Of a DNA stretch of 64,000 bases, positions 1 through 10,443 are shown piece by piece. Below the pieces are notes generated by a model that saw nothing but the letters and a program-made list of their open reading frames with translations, did not search any database and had not been told where the DNA came from. Each line of letters starts with the position of its first letter. Position 1 is the first letter of the stretch. Both the position numbers and the translations under genes were made by a program. The stretch is from Cherax quadricarinatus (taxonomy: Eukaryota > Arthropoda > Malacostraca > Decapoda > Parastacidae): NCBI RefSeq assembly GCF_038502225.1, contig NC_091292.1:44689728-44753727 (forward strand), read 5' to 3'.

Positions 1-1089
1 AAAGACCCCTTGGTGCTAATCATCACGTGGCTACGAGCTTTCAATACATAGTAGAGTTACAAGTGGAGAGGGAAGCAGGAGGGGCAGGACGAATAAAGCC
101 AAATTCCAAGAGGGGGGACTACACAAGCATTAGGAATTTCCTGCACAGGCTTCAGTGGGACAATGAACTGGCAGGGACGTCAGTAAACGAGATGATGGAA
201 TATGTGACAACGATATGCATGGAAGCTGAGGAGAGGTTTGTGTCCAAGGGTAACAGAAATATCGAGAAAGCCAGGATGAGCCCTTGGTTCACCCAAAGGT
301 GTAGAGAGGCCAAAACCAAGTGTGCTAGAGAATGGAAAAAGCATAGAAGGCAAATGACCCAGGAGAATAAGGAGAGCAGTTGTAGAACCAGAAATAAATA
401 TGCACAGGTAAGAAGGGAGGTCCAACAACAATATGAAAATGACACAGCAGCAAAAGCCAAATCTGACCCAAAGCTGTTGTACAGCCACATCAGGAGGAAA
501 ACAACAGTCAAGGACCAAGTAATCAGGCTGAGGAAGGAAGAAGGGACTCCAGAAAGATGGAGAGACACAGTAAATACAACCGAGGAAGAAGTGAGCTAGA
601 TACCTCAAAGGCGATGAGGTCAGATAACATCTCTCCATGGGTCCTGAGAGAATGAGCAGAGGCGCTATGTGTACCACTATCAACAATCTTCAACACATCT
701 ATCGAAATAGGGCGACTACGTGAGGTATGGAAGACAGCAAATGTAGTCCCAATTTTTAAAAAAGGAGACAAACAAGAAGCATTCAACTATAGACCAGTGT
801 CACTGACATATATAGTATGCTAAGTTATGGAAAAGATTATCAGGAGGAGAGTGGTGGAGCACCTAGAAAGGAATGAGTTTATCAACGACAGCCAGCACGG
901 TTTCAGGGACTGGAAGTCCTGTGTCACAAACCTACTGGAGTTCTATGACAGGGTGACAGCAGTAAGACAAGAGAGAGAGGGGTGGGTAGATAGCATTATC
1001 TTGGACTGTAAGAAGGCGTTTGACACAGTTCCACACAAGAGATTAGTGCAAAAGGTGGAGGACCAGGCAGGGATAACAGGGAAGGCACT
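1..1089 (+). pseudogene. LINE-A fragment: endonuclease-RT linker and first RT motifs (window edge to foldback insertion)
   Basis: Piece of a CR1/L2-like non-LTR retrotransposon ORF2, already inside the gene at base 1. An open stretch at 27-599 encodes the basic linker between endonuclease and reverse transcriptase (SPWFTQRCREAKTKCAREWK), then the frame breaks. From about 660 the RT begins (fingers motif near 740, palm entry DCKKAFDTVPHKRL at about 1005-1045, where the family usually has LDF-KAFD). Stops at 599 and around 820 show it is dead. Reading resumes after the 399-bp insertion at 1090-1488, so both pieces were one copy. LINE-A is a working name for copies with AACTAGGTGAGTAC-like tails. 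Confidence 0.8.
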
Positions 1090-1120
1090 GTGAAATTAAG
1101 ACACATGTACAACATCTGGG

Positions 1121-1180
1121 TATCTTTATTGTAGACGTTTCGCCATCCAGTGGCTTTATCAATACAAATTTCAGGACATA
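1121..1180 (-). ncRNA. Hammerhead-ribozyme-like motif, family C, minus strand
   Basis: On the minus strand: TTGATAA (1156-1162), A, stem II GCCA-CTGGA-TGGC, GAAA, CGTC, then TACAA, which pairs with the TTGTA lying just before the core. This is the hammerhead order stem I, core, stem II, GAAA, NUH. The core differs from CUGAUGA by C3 to U and G8 to A, which would still pair. Activity untested. Confidence 0.55.
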
Positions 1181-1377
1181 ACTTGAAAACAGTAGAACTA
1201 TATACAGAAGATAAAGTAATCAGTCCCTCAGCCTTGGAGCTGGTGCGAAGAGCACCGTAGTCGTGGAGATTCTGAAGCATCTCCACGACTACGGTGCTCT
1301 TCGCACCAGCTCCAAGGGTGAGGGACTGATTACCTTATCTTCTGTATATAGTTCTACTGTTTTCAAGTTATGTCCTG

Positions 1378-1428
1378 GAATTTGTATTGATAAAGCCACT
1401 GGATGGCGAAACGTCTACAATAAAGATA
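1378..1428 (+). ncRNA. Hammerhead-ribozyme-like motif, family C, plus strand
   Basis: TTGATAA at 1387-1393, A, stem II GCCA/TGGC with loop CTGGA, GAAA at 1408-1411, CGTC, then TACAATAAAG. TTGTA before the core pairs with TACAA after the GUC cleavage triplet. After GAA only ACGU remains for stem III; it is self-complementary, so stem III would have to form between two molecules, as in dimeric hammerheads. Confidence 0.55.
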
Positions 1429-1489
1429 CCCAGATGTTGTACACGTGTCTTAATTTCATCTTGTCGGTATTGTATACCATTCTTCTACA

Positions 1490-1974
1490 ACAGGGAAGGC
1501 ACTACAATGGATCAGGGAATACCTGTCAGGAAGACAAATGCGAGTCATGGTACGTGGAGAGGTGTCAGAGTGGGCGCCTGTGACGAGCGGGGTTCCACAG
1601 GGAACAGTCCTGGGACCGGTATTTGTGAACGACATGACGGAAGGAATAGATTCTGAGGTGTCCATGTTTACAGATGATGTGAAATTGATGAGAAGAGTTC
1701 ATTCGGATAAGGGTCAGGCAGAACTACAAAGGGATCTGAACAGGCTGCAGGCCTGGTCCAGAAACTGGCTCCTTGAGTTCAACCCCACCAAGTCATTAAA
1801 ATTTGGGAAGGGCAAAGAAGACCACAGACGGAGTACAGTCTAGGAGACTAGAGACTACAAACCTCACTCAAGGAAAAGGATCTTGGGGTGAATATAACAC
1901 CAGGCACATCTGAGGCGCATATCAAGCATATGAGCGCCTAGCAAACCTAAGAACGGCATTCCGACACCTTAACC
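1490..1974 (+). pseudogene. LINE-A fragment: RT catalytic region
   Basis: Continues the copy interrupted by the foldback. Residues SGVPQGTVLGPVF (about 1577-1627) are RT motif B and MFTDDVKLMRR (about 1664-1694) is the catalytic loop, with FTDD where an active family member has FADD. The frame is lost after about 1840, and the copy is then split again by the hAT-like element at 1975-2668. Confidence 0.8.
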
Positions 1975-2668
1975 TAGTGGTTCCCAAACTGGGGTAAATT
2001 ACCCCCTGGGGGTAATTTAACCATTTTTGGGGGGTAATGGAGGGGTGACAGAAAAAAAGTTATGAATTCTGAAAATCAAGAAAACAATGCGGTACCCGGT
2101 ATGAGGATTATTGTTAACTTTGTCTTAGTATATAAAGTTGTAAAGTAAACCTATTATAAGTAAGTAATAAAGTTAAACCAAATAACAATAAACATCAAAA
2201 ACTAATATACAGTATTAGAAAAGAAGAAATATATAGCTAAGTGTGTGGAAACCCAAAAGTATTTTGACAAGTATGCTTCAGGACAAAAGTCACTCAGTAG
2301 CCCAGATCGACCTGTCCAGTACGCGTCACTCACTTCCTGAGGCTGCCTCTATTTCACACTGTCAGTTTATCTGTGAGCATCAGCCGAGGTAGACATAAGC
2401 TGGTATGTATGTGTACTGCCCTGTGCAGTATATAGTTAGTATTTACCCACTGTTACTGTGAATTTGTAGCTATTATTAATTTTATATATAATGTATGTAT
2501 GGTTCTTACGTTTTCAATGGTTTTGCTAGGATTAGCAGAGTATGCGAGGCTGTATACGTTCACGTTTAGCCATATATATCAATAATAACAACATTTTGTG
2601 AAAGGGGTAACATGCTTTATGTGGCATGTTAAATTGGGTAACAAGCTGAAAAAGTTTGGGAACCACTG
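1975..2668. mobile_element. Non-autonomous hAT-type DNA transposon
   Basis: A 694-bp element with terminal inverted repeats, left TAGTGGTTCCCAAACTGGGG and right ending AGTTTGGGAACCACTG, the CAGNGGTTCYCAAAC pattern of many hAT elements. Flanking octamers CCTTAACC (1967-1974) and CCTTAATA (2669-2676) share six of eight bases, consistent with an aged 8-bp duplication. It splits the LINE-A sequence encoding RTAFRHLN|KES. The AT-rich interior has no transposase. Confidence 0.75.
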
Positions 2669-3195
2669 CCTTAATAAGGAATCATTCGGGACTCTATACA
2701 CCGTGTACGTTAGGCCTATATTGGAGTACGTAGCACCAGTTTGGAACCCACACCTAGCCAAGCACGTAAGAAAACTAGAGAAAGTGAGAAGGTTTGCAAC
2801 AAGACTAGTCCCTACTAGGAGAGGTTAAAGAAAATCGACCTTACGACACTGGAGAACAGGAGAGATGGGGAGGGGGGTATGATAACGACGTATAAAATAC
2901 TGAGAGGAATCGAGAAGGTGGACAGAGACAGGATGTTTCAGGGATAGGTCTCAGCAGCAAGGGGACACAGTTGGAATTTGAAGACTCAGATGAATCACAG
3001 GGATGTTACAAAGTATTTCTTCAGTCACAGAGTTCTCAGGAAGTGGAATAATCTGGGAAGTGATGTAGCGGAAGCAGGATCCATACATAGCTTTCAGAAG
3101 AGGTATGATAAAGCCCGTGGAGCGTGGCCTTGTAGCGACCAGTGAAGAGGTGGGGCCAGGAGCTGTGAATCAACCCTGCAACCACAATTAGGTGA
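2669..3195 (+). pseudogene. LINE-A fragment: ORF2 C-terminus and 3' end
   Basis: C-terminal part of ORF2 downstream of the hAT-like insertion (GTLYTVYVRPILEY, about 2688-2729; RRFATRLVP; HRVLRKWNNLGSD near 3030-3060) followed by the 3' UTR GTAGCGACCAGTGAAGAGG at about 3132. Frameshifts occur near 2820 and 2940. The 3' tail AATTAGGTGAGCACAATTA runs straight into a (CA)n array, so the microsatellite appears to grow from the LINE tail. Confidence 0.8.
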
Positions 3196-3203
3196 GCACA
3201 ATT

Positions 3204-3249
<46 letters not shown>

Positions 3250-3250
3250 A

Positions 3251-3294
<44 letters not shown>

Positions 3295-3295
3295 A

Positions 3296-3328
<33 letters not shown>

Positions 3329-3347
3329 CACACACACACACACATAT

Positions 3348-3386
<39 letters not shown>

Positions 3387-3405
3387 AGCACACACACACA
3401 TATAA
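3196..3405. repeat. (CA)n microsatellite with CATATAAACACA interruptions
   Basis: About 200 bp of CA dinucleotides broken by CTCACA and several CATATAAACACA units. It joins the 3' tail of one LINE-A copy to the interior of the next one. ORFs of poly-TH or poly-VC over it are artefacts. Confidence 0.95.
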
Positions 3406-4205
3406 ACACACTCCTGGAGTTCAATCACACCAAGTGCAAAGTCATGAAGATTGGGGAAGGGCAAAGAAGGCCGCAGACGGAGTACAGTCTAGGGGGTCAG
3501 AGACTACAAACCTCACTCAAGGAAAAAGATCTTGGGGTGAGTATAACACCAGGCACATCTCCTGAAGCGCACATCAACCAAATAACTGCTGCAGCATATG
3601 GGCGCCTAGCAAACCTCAGAACAGCATTCCGACATCTTAATAAGGAATCATTCAGGACCCTGTACACCGTGTACGTTAGGCCCATATTGGAGTATGCGGC
3701 ACCAGTTTGGAACCCACACCTAGCCAAGCACGTGAAGAAACTAGAGAAAGTGCAAAGGTTTGCAACAAGACTAGTCCCAGAGCTAAGAGGTATGTCCTAC
3801 GAGGAGAGGTTAAGGGAAATCAACCTGACGACACTGGAGGACAGGAGAGATAGGGGGGACATGATAACGACATACAAAATACTGAGAGGAATTGACAAGG
3901 TGGACAAAGACAGGATGTTCCAGAGATTGGACACAGTAACAAGGGGACACAGTTGGAAGCTGAAGACACAGATGAATCACAGGGATGTTAGGAAGTATTT
4001 CTTCAGCCACAGAGTAGTCAGTAAGTGGAATAGTTTGGGAAGCGATGTAGTGGAGGCAGGATCCATACATAGCTTTAAGCAGAGGTATGATAAAGCTCAC
4101 GGCTCAGGGAGAGTGACCTAGTAGCGATCAGTGAAGAGGCGGGGCCAGGAGCTCGGACTCGACCCCCGCAACCTCAACTAGGTGAGTACAACTAGGTGAG
4201 TACAC
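3406..4205 (+). pseudogene. LINE-A fragment: RT thumb to 3' end, frame intact
   Basis: 5'-truncated LINE-A copy entering after motif D (LEFNHTKCKVMKIGEGQ) and open from the (CA)n array to the stop at about 4121. Residues TLYTVYVRPILEYAAPVWN and RFATRLVPELRGMSYEERL are typical of the CR1/L2 type RT C-terminus. The 3' UTR follows (AGTAGCGATCAGTGAAGAGG) and ends ACTAGGTGAGTACAACTAGG-TGAGTACACACACA. No catalytic RT motifs are included, so it cannot be functional despite the open frame. Confidence 0.85.
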
Positions 4206-5204
4206 ACACACACGCCTAGAAAGGAATGAGCTTATCATCGAGAACCAGCAAAGATTCAGGGTCCGTAAATCCAATGTCACAAACCTACTGGAGTTCTGTG
4301 ACAAGGTGACAGTTGTAAGACAAGAGAGAGGGTGGGGTGGGTTTCCACACAAGAGATTTACAAAAGCTGGAGGACCAGGCGTGTATAACGGGGAAGGTAT
4401 TGCAATAGATCAGATAATACTTGTCAGGAAAGGCAGCAGCGATTTATGGTACATGAAGAGGTGTTGGTGTGGGTGCCTGTGATGAACAGGGTTTCACAGG
4501 GGTCAGTTCTAGGACCCCTGCTGTTTCTGGTATATGGAATAGTCTCAGAAGTGTGTCTGCTTGCACACGATGTGAAGTTAATGAGGAGAATTCAGTCAGA
4601 GGAGGACCAGGCAGGACTACAAAGGGATCTGTTACAGGCAACAGGCCTGGTTTAGCAACTGGCTCATGGAATTCAACCCCACGAAGTGCAAAGTTATGAA
4701 GACTGGGGAAGGGCATAGAAGACCACAGAACGAATACAGCCAAAGGGGTCAAAGACTACAAACCTCACTCCTGAGGTGCACATCAACCAAATAACCGATG
4801 AAGCATATGGGCAACAAGCACACCTAAGAACAGCTTTCCGACATCTCAGTATGGAGTTGTTCAGGACTCTGTACATCTTAACGGTCAGACCTATATTAGT
4901 GAATGCAACACCAGTTTGGAACCCACACCAGGGAAAGCACGTCAGAAAATTAGAGAAAGTGCAAAGGTTCGCAACAAGACTAGTCTTGGAGCTAAAGGGA
5001 ATGTCCTACGAGGATAGGTCAAGGGAAATTGTCCTTACGACACTGGACGGACAGGGGACACATGATAACAATATATAAAATACTGAGAGAAATCAACAAG
5101 TAGGACTGAGATAAGATGTTCCAGAGATGAAACACAGTGACAAGGGGTCACATTTGGAAACTGAAGACTCACTTGAGTTACAGAGATGTTGATCAAGGTA
5201 AGAA
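4206..5204 (+). pseudogene. LINE-A fragment: decayed RT region
   Basis: Another LINE-A copy in the same orientation, beginning with the RT motif around ERNELIIENQQRFR (about 4218-4260), then SQGSVLGPLLF near 4493-4530 and a decayed catalytic loop (LLAHDVKLMRR, with AHD in place of ADD) near 4560-4590. ORF pieces at 4446-4655 and 4776-5078 are in different frames. It lacks its 3' UTR and runs into the foldback element at about 5205. Confidence 0.75.
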
Positions 5205-5702
5205 CATTCTGGCAGTCAGTCGAGTACAGAAAGTTGGCAGGAGCAGTAGAGATGTGAAGACGATGTAATCAGTCCTTCACCCTTGAAGTCGTAGATTTGA
5301 GGTTGTCAGTCCCTCAGCCTGGAGAAGCTCTGTTCCAAAGTCTGGAACTAACTGAAGATCAAGCGACAGTGTTGAGACATGACCTCTCAGTGGCTACATT
5401 CTCACTACTACTACTACTCTGCACCTCTCCTTCCGACAGTATTTAAGTCTCAACACTGTCGCTTGATCTTCAGTTAGTTCCAGACTTTGGAACAGAGCTT
5501 CTCCAGGCTGAGGGACTGACAACCTCAAATCTACGACTTCAAGGGTGATGGACTGATTACATCGTCTTCACATCTCTACTGCTCCTGCCTACTTTCTGTA
5601 CTCGACTGAAGAAGCCTACTGTGTAGGCGAAACGTTTGGGAATAAAGTTGCCTAAATGTTGCTTATGTGTCTTATTTACCAACCTGTCGGTATTGTATAC
5701 CA
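5205..5702. mobile_element. Foldback insertion, family A, with one hammerhead-like motif
   Basis: Two inverted arms (about 5212-5370 and 5440-5605) share CTGAGGGACTGACAACCTC, the TCGTCTTCACATCTCTACT run and GATCAAGCGACAGTGTTGAG; the centre contains (ACT)n and a TATTTAAG box near 5441. The left arm stops before the ribozyme core, while the right arm has a full one and continues to the GTCGGTATTGTATACCAT end also seen in the other foldbacks. I could not define a clean target duplication. Confidence 0.7.
5590..5648 (+). ncRNA. Hammerhead-ribozyme-like motif, family A
   Basis: CTGAAGA at 5606-5612, A, stem II GCCTAC-TGT-GTAGGC (six perfect pairs), GAAA at 5629-5632, then CGTTTGGGAATAAAG. The core fits CUGANGA with A at the variable position 7. 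The NUH cleavage triplet is damaged here (UUUG for UUUC), so this copy is probably less active than its relatives at 27.5 and 30.8 kb. Confidence 0.55.
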
Positions 5703-7866
5703 TTTGATATTCGCCTGGCTGTGAGTCAGGTAGGTGGTGTTGGTTGCCAATATGACGTTTTTCAGAGCATAGTTCTAGCTGCCCAGAAAACTTATGTTCC
5801 AAGTAGGGAATTTAGATCAAACAAAAATGATTCCATATGGATAAACGAAAGTGAGGCATATATAGGCGTATCAAAAGAAGGGATGGACAGTTAAGAAATC
5901 AATATATTCGATTAAAGAGAGACATTACAAAGGGGATAATAAAAGCTAAACGAGATTATGAGGCTAAAGTGGCAAGGAATTCGATGACTAACCCAATAGG
6001 TTTGTTTCAGGTATATAGAAGTAAGATTAGGAACAGGATAGGCCCACTCAAAGGTAACTCAGCTCAGATCACTAACAGCGATAAGGAAATGTATGAAAAT
6101 TTTAGCTCCTATTTCCTCTCAGTTTTTATTCACGAAGATATTAGAGAAATTCCAGAAATTATAAATTATGTAGAACAGGACGATAATAAACTATACACGG
6201 TTAGGGTAACTAGTGACATGGTTCTCTGACAAATAGAGAAACTAAAATCGAACAAATCCCCAGACCCTGATGAACTGTTTACAAGGGTTTTCAAGGAATG
6301 TAAAGAGGAGCTTAGCAAATCTTTGGCTAATCTTTTCAACAAATGACTACAAACTGTCATAGTGCCAGTCAAGTGGAAAATGGCAAATGTAATACCTATT
6401 AACAAAGCAGCAGACAGGTCCTGAGCTTCGAACTATAGACCAATAAGCCTTAACTCAATAGTAGGAAAATTTAGGGAATCAATAATTGCCGAGGCAATTC
6501 GTAGCCATCTTGAAAGGTATAAATTGATTAACGAATCTCAGCATGGTTTTACAAAGGGGCGTTCCTGTCTTACGAATTTACTAACTTTTTTTCACCAAGG
6601 TATTCGAGGAGGTAGATCATGGAAATGAATATGATATTGTGTTCTGTTGAGGAGAATTAAGGCACACAGAATAAGAGGAAAAATTTTTTCCTTGGTAGAA
6701 GCGTGGTTGACAGATACTCAGCAGAGAGTTTGCATCAACTGAGAGAAATCAGAGTGAGGGCGAGTCACGAATGGTGTTCCACAAGGGTCAGTGTTGGGCG
6801 CTTTGTTATTCCCAATTTATATAAACGACATATAAAACGACATAGATATACAAACGACATATAAACGACATAGATGAGGGAATAAATAACTACATAATCA
6901 AGCTTTATGTCACCAAGCCTAATTCATTCTAATGAGGACATTAGAGCACTCCAGGAAGACCTGAATAGACTGATGCAGTGGTCGTAGAAGTGGTAAATGC
7001 AGCTCAATAAAGACGAATGCAAAGTTCTAATCATTGGACAAGAAAATAACCATGCCACATTTAAACTAAACAATGTAGATCTTAATATTACTGATTGCGA
7101 AAAGGATTTGGGAGTTTTGGTTAGCAGTAATTTAAACCAAGACAACAGTGCATAAGTGTTCGCAATAAAGCGAACACAATCCTTGGCTTCATATCAAGGA
7201 GTATAAATAATAGAAGTCCCCAAGTTGTTCTTCAACTCTATATCTTTGGTTAGGCCTCATTTAGATTATGCTGCTCAGTTCTAGTCATCGTATTTCAGAA
7301 TGGATATAAATGCACTGGAAAACGTACAAAGACGGATAACAAAGTTGATCCCATATATCAGAAATCTTCTCTATGAGGATAGACTGAGGGCCATGAATCT
7401 GCACTCTCTAGAAAGGCGTAGAATTAGGAGGAATATGACGGAGGTGTATAAATGGAAAACAGTAATAAATGAAGGGAATGCAAACAGCTTGCTAAAAATA
7501 TCTAGCCAAGACAGTACTCGCAGCAATGGTTTTACGTTGGAAAAATTCAGATTCAGGAAGGATATAGGAAAGCACTGGTTTGGTAATAGAGTTGTGGATG
7601 AGTGGAACAAACTCCCGAATACCGTCATAGAAGTTATAACTTGTAATTTTAAAAATAGCTTGGATAAATACATGAGTGGGTGTGGGTGGGTGCGAGTTGG
7701 ACCTGACTAGCTTGTGCTAATAGGTCTGATGCCGTGCTCTTTCCTTAAGTGGATATGACCTGATCTGACTAGGTTGGGACAGTGGCTTAAGCCGGTAGGA
7801 GACTTGGACCTGCCTTGCATAGCCCAGTAGGCCTACTGCAGTATTTCTTCTTTCTTATGTTCTTAT
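5703..7866 (+). pseudogene. LINE-B copy, degraded, ORF2 linker to 3' end
   Basis: A CR1/L2-like LINE distinct from LINE-A. Homology to the better copies at 22.7 and 27.6 kb starts at about 5765 (AAQKTYVPSREFRSNKND) and runs through SRSCLTNLL-like (about 6560), a damaged motif B (GVPQGSVLG, about 6773-6800), the thumb (NLNDC-EKDLGVLVSSNL near 7080-7135) and the intact C-terminal ORF 7300-7710 (NRVVDEWNKLPN). The 3' UTR shows CATAGCCCAGTAGGCCTACT and ends in TTCTTATGTTCTTATG, a CR1/L2-style short-repeat tail. Many stops and indels are present. Confidence 0.85.
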
Positions 7867-7913
7867 GACATGTGGCTTTCTATATAGTAATATGTCATTG
7901 ATGTCATCTAGGC

Positions 7914-8005
<92 letters not shown>
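7914..8005. repeat. (TA)n microsatellite
   Basis: About 45 uninterrupted TA units, followed by a short (ATT)n run at 8021-8040. Confidence 0.97.
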
Positions 8006-8009
<4 letters not shown>

Positions 8010-8235
8010 ATTAAATTATAATTATTATTATTATTATTATTGTTATTAATATAAGAAAAAAAGAATATTTTTACAGCCAACAAGAGGGAGAACAAGAGTC
8101 CCAGGTTTTAAATTAAATTTAAATAAATATGAAAGTTGAGAATATAATATTTCTGAAAGAGAGGAAAAGATGGCTGCCGTGGAATCCATCAGAATACATG
8201 GAACACATGGAAATATAAACACTTAAGCAGTATAA

Positions 8236-8296
8236 CGTGATCCTTTATTGACAACATTTCGCCCACGCAGTGGACTTCATCAAGTCACAAACAGAT
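8236..8296 (-). ncRNA. Hammerhead-ribozyme-like motif, family D, minus strand
   Basis: Minus strand: TTGATGA, A, stem II GTCCAC-TGC-GTGGGC (six pairs, one G-U), GAAA, TGTTGTC, AATAAAGGATC. The triplet GUC would be the cleavage site, and GATC on both outer ends can close stem I. Position 3 is U opposite G8, a wobble version of the usual C3-G8 pair. Confidence 0.5.
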
Positions 8297-8379
8297 CTAC
8301 CCGAGTAAAAGGTACCTGAGTATTTAAAGGATGGAGTCAGGTGGAGAATGCTGCTTGTGGCACGTAACTTTTACCCAGG

Positions 8380-8452
8380 AAGATCTGTTTGTGACTTGAT
8401 AAAGTCCACTGTGTGGACGTAACGGTGTCAATAAAGGATCACATTATACTGC
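8380..8452 (+). ncRNA. Decayed hammerhead-like motif, family D, plus strand
   Basis: TTGATAA, A, stem II GTCCAC-TGT-GTGGAC (perfect), but GTAA stands where GAAA is required, then CGGTGTCAATAAAGGATC. The invariant A13 is lost, so cleavage is not expected. Confidence 0.45.
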
Positions 8453-8796
8453 TTAAGTGTCTATATTTCCATTGCGTCGTTATTTTATACCATTTATTTC
8501 CACATGGAACACATGGAGGAGTAAGGTGCCGGAAGTCTTGGAAGTCAACATCCAGGCTAGCTGCTGAGAACAACTATTTGTTGTGCTCAGATTAAAATCT
8601 GCTGAATATATATGTGTATGAGTTATGAATAATAAAAAATGAAAGTCTCTCTCCCCACCATCCACTCCCTCCGGCTCTGCCGGTATGAAAACAGCAAGAA
8701 AATGTGACATAACATATTGAAAACTAGACTTGAATTGACAGAAGAGAAAGAGACGAATGGAAGGGATAAGATAAGTCTAACTTTACTTCATTATCA

Positions 8797-8912
8797 CTGT
8801 TTCTATCTTAATTATTCGTGTTGCTCCCTTACCACTCACAGAACTGTATCTACCACTGAGTCTATTTCTGAGTGCCAACAGTTCTGCTGTGACTAACACA
8901 GTCACTTGTTTC
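8797..8912 (+). repeat. Unclassified repeat, copy 1 of 2
   Basis: About 115 bp (ATTCGTGTT, CCACTCACAGAACTGT, GTGACTAACACAGTCACTT) recur with moderate divergence at 9567-9680. Both copies end with GTGACTAACACA(A)GTCACTT. The family is unknown to me. Confidence 0.6.
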
Positions 8913-9037
8913 TGCCTTTCTTATTACATTATTCTCAATTATTACATTATCGCTTCTTCTAGTTTTCTCTGCCTCATCTCTTGCAGCACTTCAATCCCTA
9001 TTCTGATGTATCAGCTTCACACTGTTTTCAGACAATG

Positions 9038-9215
9038 GAGCTGAGCTCTTCTCCAGGCTGAGGGACTGATCACCTCAAAACTACTTCTTGGAGGGGAGGG
9101 ACTGATTACATCTTCTTTACATCTCTCCTGCTTCTGCTGCCTCCTCCTCTGTATTCGACTTAAGAAACTAACTGTGTAGGCAAAACAATATACCGTATCT
9201 TATTGTAAACTGGCA
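9038..9215 (+). mobile_element. Decayed family A terminal-repeat remnant
   Basis: Contains the ordered landmarks of family A elements: CTTCTCCAGGCTGAGGGACT, GGACTGATTACATC, TGTATTCGACT, then TGTGTAGGCAAAAC. The hammerhead box has decayed to CTTAAGA and GAAA to CAAA. No opposite arm is present. Confidence 0.6.
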
Positions 9216-9289
9216 AGGAATTTACCAGAGAAATGGTATGTATGAAAGGCACCGGCTTCAACTACCTTGACTTGATTAGTGCTATATTT

Positions 9290-9557
9290 TAGAGATGTAT
9301 CGGATGGGAAAGTTTAGATATCCGCAGATGCAGATGTGTATGAGGATGTCTTACTTATTTTGCAGATGCAGATGTAATTGTGCAGATGTTCCGCGGATGT
9401 TGATGCGGATGTAAAAAAATTGTGCGGATATTCCATGGATTCGGATACGGATGCGTATGCAGATATCTGTTTACAGTAAAATGCGGATGCGGATGCGGAT
9501 GCAGATGTAAGAAATTGTGTGGATGTTTCTCGGATGCGGATATCCGATACATCACTA
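9290..9557. mobile_element. hAT-type MITE with GCGGAT hexamer interior
   Basis: A 268-bp element with inverted ends TAGAGATGTATCGGAT and ATCCGATACATCACTA, flanked by a perfect 8-bp duplication CTATATTT (9282-9289 and 9558-9565), the hAT signature. The interior is largely degenerate GCGGAT/GCAGAT hexamers (for example 9481-9510), apparently expanded from the terminal sequence. No transposase. It sits just before copy 2 of the unclassified repeat. Confidence 0.85.
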
Positions 9558-9566
9558 CTATATTTA

Positions 9567-9680
9567 TCTTAACTATTCGTGTTACTTCACTACCACTCAT
9601 CGAACTGTGTCTACTAGTGGAACTACTTCGGATTACCACCAGTTCTCCTGTGACTAACACAAGTCACTTCCACATCTACG
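9567..9680 (+). repeat. Unclassified repeat, copy 2 of 2
   Basis: Second copy of the repeat at 8797-8912. The hAT MITE lies at its 5' boundary. Confidence 0.6.
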
Positions 9681-10169
9681 GCTATTGTTAACTGATCGCC
9701 CTGATGCAACTGCTGAATAAACATTAGAAATCCGTTGACATCAGACTCCCAAGTATAGATCTACTGGCAAGTTTCTTGTCCTTCTGAGTCTTTAGTTAGT
9801 GTATTCTCTTGGCGATCACAACTTTAGTGGGTAGATTATTGAATTCTTCTGAAATTCTATATGCAAAAAAGAAACATGCATACCTTTATGTTGCATCTTC
9901 TGCCTCGCAGAGTTATACCAATGTTGCAATGTAAGGTTTTATTTAGGAATTAAAATAATTCTCTGTGTTCAAGTGTGTCGAAGTTATTCAGTCAGTCAGA
10001 AACTATTCGAGGTAACAGAGATATTCATTTATCCTCAGGAAACTAATGAAATTATACTCAAACTGAAGAGCAATGAAGTAGAGAAGACTATAGAATCATG
10101 ACTATGAATTTTAAAATGGTATACAATACCGACAGGTTGGTAAGTACGACATATATGCAACAGTTAAGT

Positions 10170-10228
10170 ATCTTCATTCCTAAACGTTTCGCCTACACAG
10201 TAGGCTTTTTTAGTTGAGTACAGAAATC
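10170..10228 (-). ncRNA. Decayed hammerhead-like motif, family A, minus strand
   Basis: Minus strand reads CTAAAAA where CTGAAGA is expected, then stem II GCCTAC-TGT-GTAGGC, GAAA, CGTTTAGGAATGAAG. Stem II and GAAA are intact but G5 and G8 are lost, so it should be inactive. Confidence 0.45.
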
Positions 10229-10443
10229 TGGCTGAAGCAGCAGAGATGTGAAGACGATGTAATCAGTCCATCACCCGTGAGGATGTAATTTTGAGGTGGT
10301 CAGTCCCTCAGCCTGGAGAAGAGATTTTGTTCCGTAGTCTGAAGCAATGTGAGAAGGAGAGGTGCAGTCCACTGATAAAAGAAAGATTGTAGTCACTGAG
10401 GTCAGGTTCCACGTCTTCACATCTCTACTGTTCCTGCCAACGT

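Larger units (their letters stand above)
1090..1488. mobile_element. Foldback insertion with hammerhead-like motifs at both ends (family C)
   Basis: A 399-bp near-perfect palindrome inserted in the RT domain of LINE-A. The same 15-bp sequence, AACAGGGAAGGCACT, lies at 1075-1089 and 1489-1503, a clean target site duplication. The two arms (about 1092-1275 and 1277-1460) are inverted copies meeting near 1270, and the right arm ends in a short unpaired tail with GTCGGTATTGTATACCAT. Each arm carries one hammerhead-like core. The palindromic form, long target duplication and motif match terminal repeats of Penelope-like elements; no coding sequence remains. Non-autonomous mobilisation by a PLE is inference. 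Confidence 0.8.
8212..8501. mobile_element. Foldback insertion, family D, with 16-bp target duplication
   Basis: A 290-bp palindromic element between direct repeats of ACATGGAACACATGGA (8196-8211 and 8502-8517). Both arms share CACTTAAGCAGTATAA and its complement, GATCCTTTATTGAC/GTCAATAAAGGATC, and AGATCTGTTTGTGACTTGAT. Each arm contains a hammerhead-like motif (left intact, right damaged). The centre includes GAGTATTTAAAGG, a TATA-like box also seen in related copies. Confidence 0.8.

Noticed and set aside
3192..4121. A 309-codon ORF read as a single protein
   Set aside because: The first 75 or so codons are translated (CA)n; only the LINE-A C-terminus is genuine.
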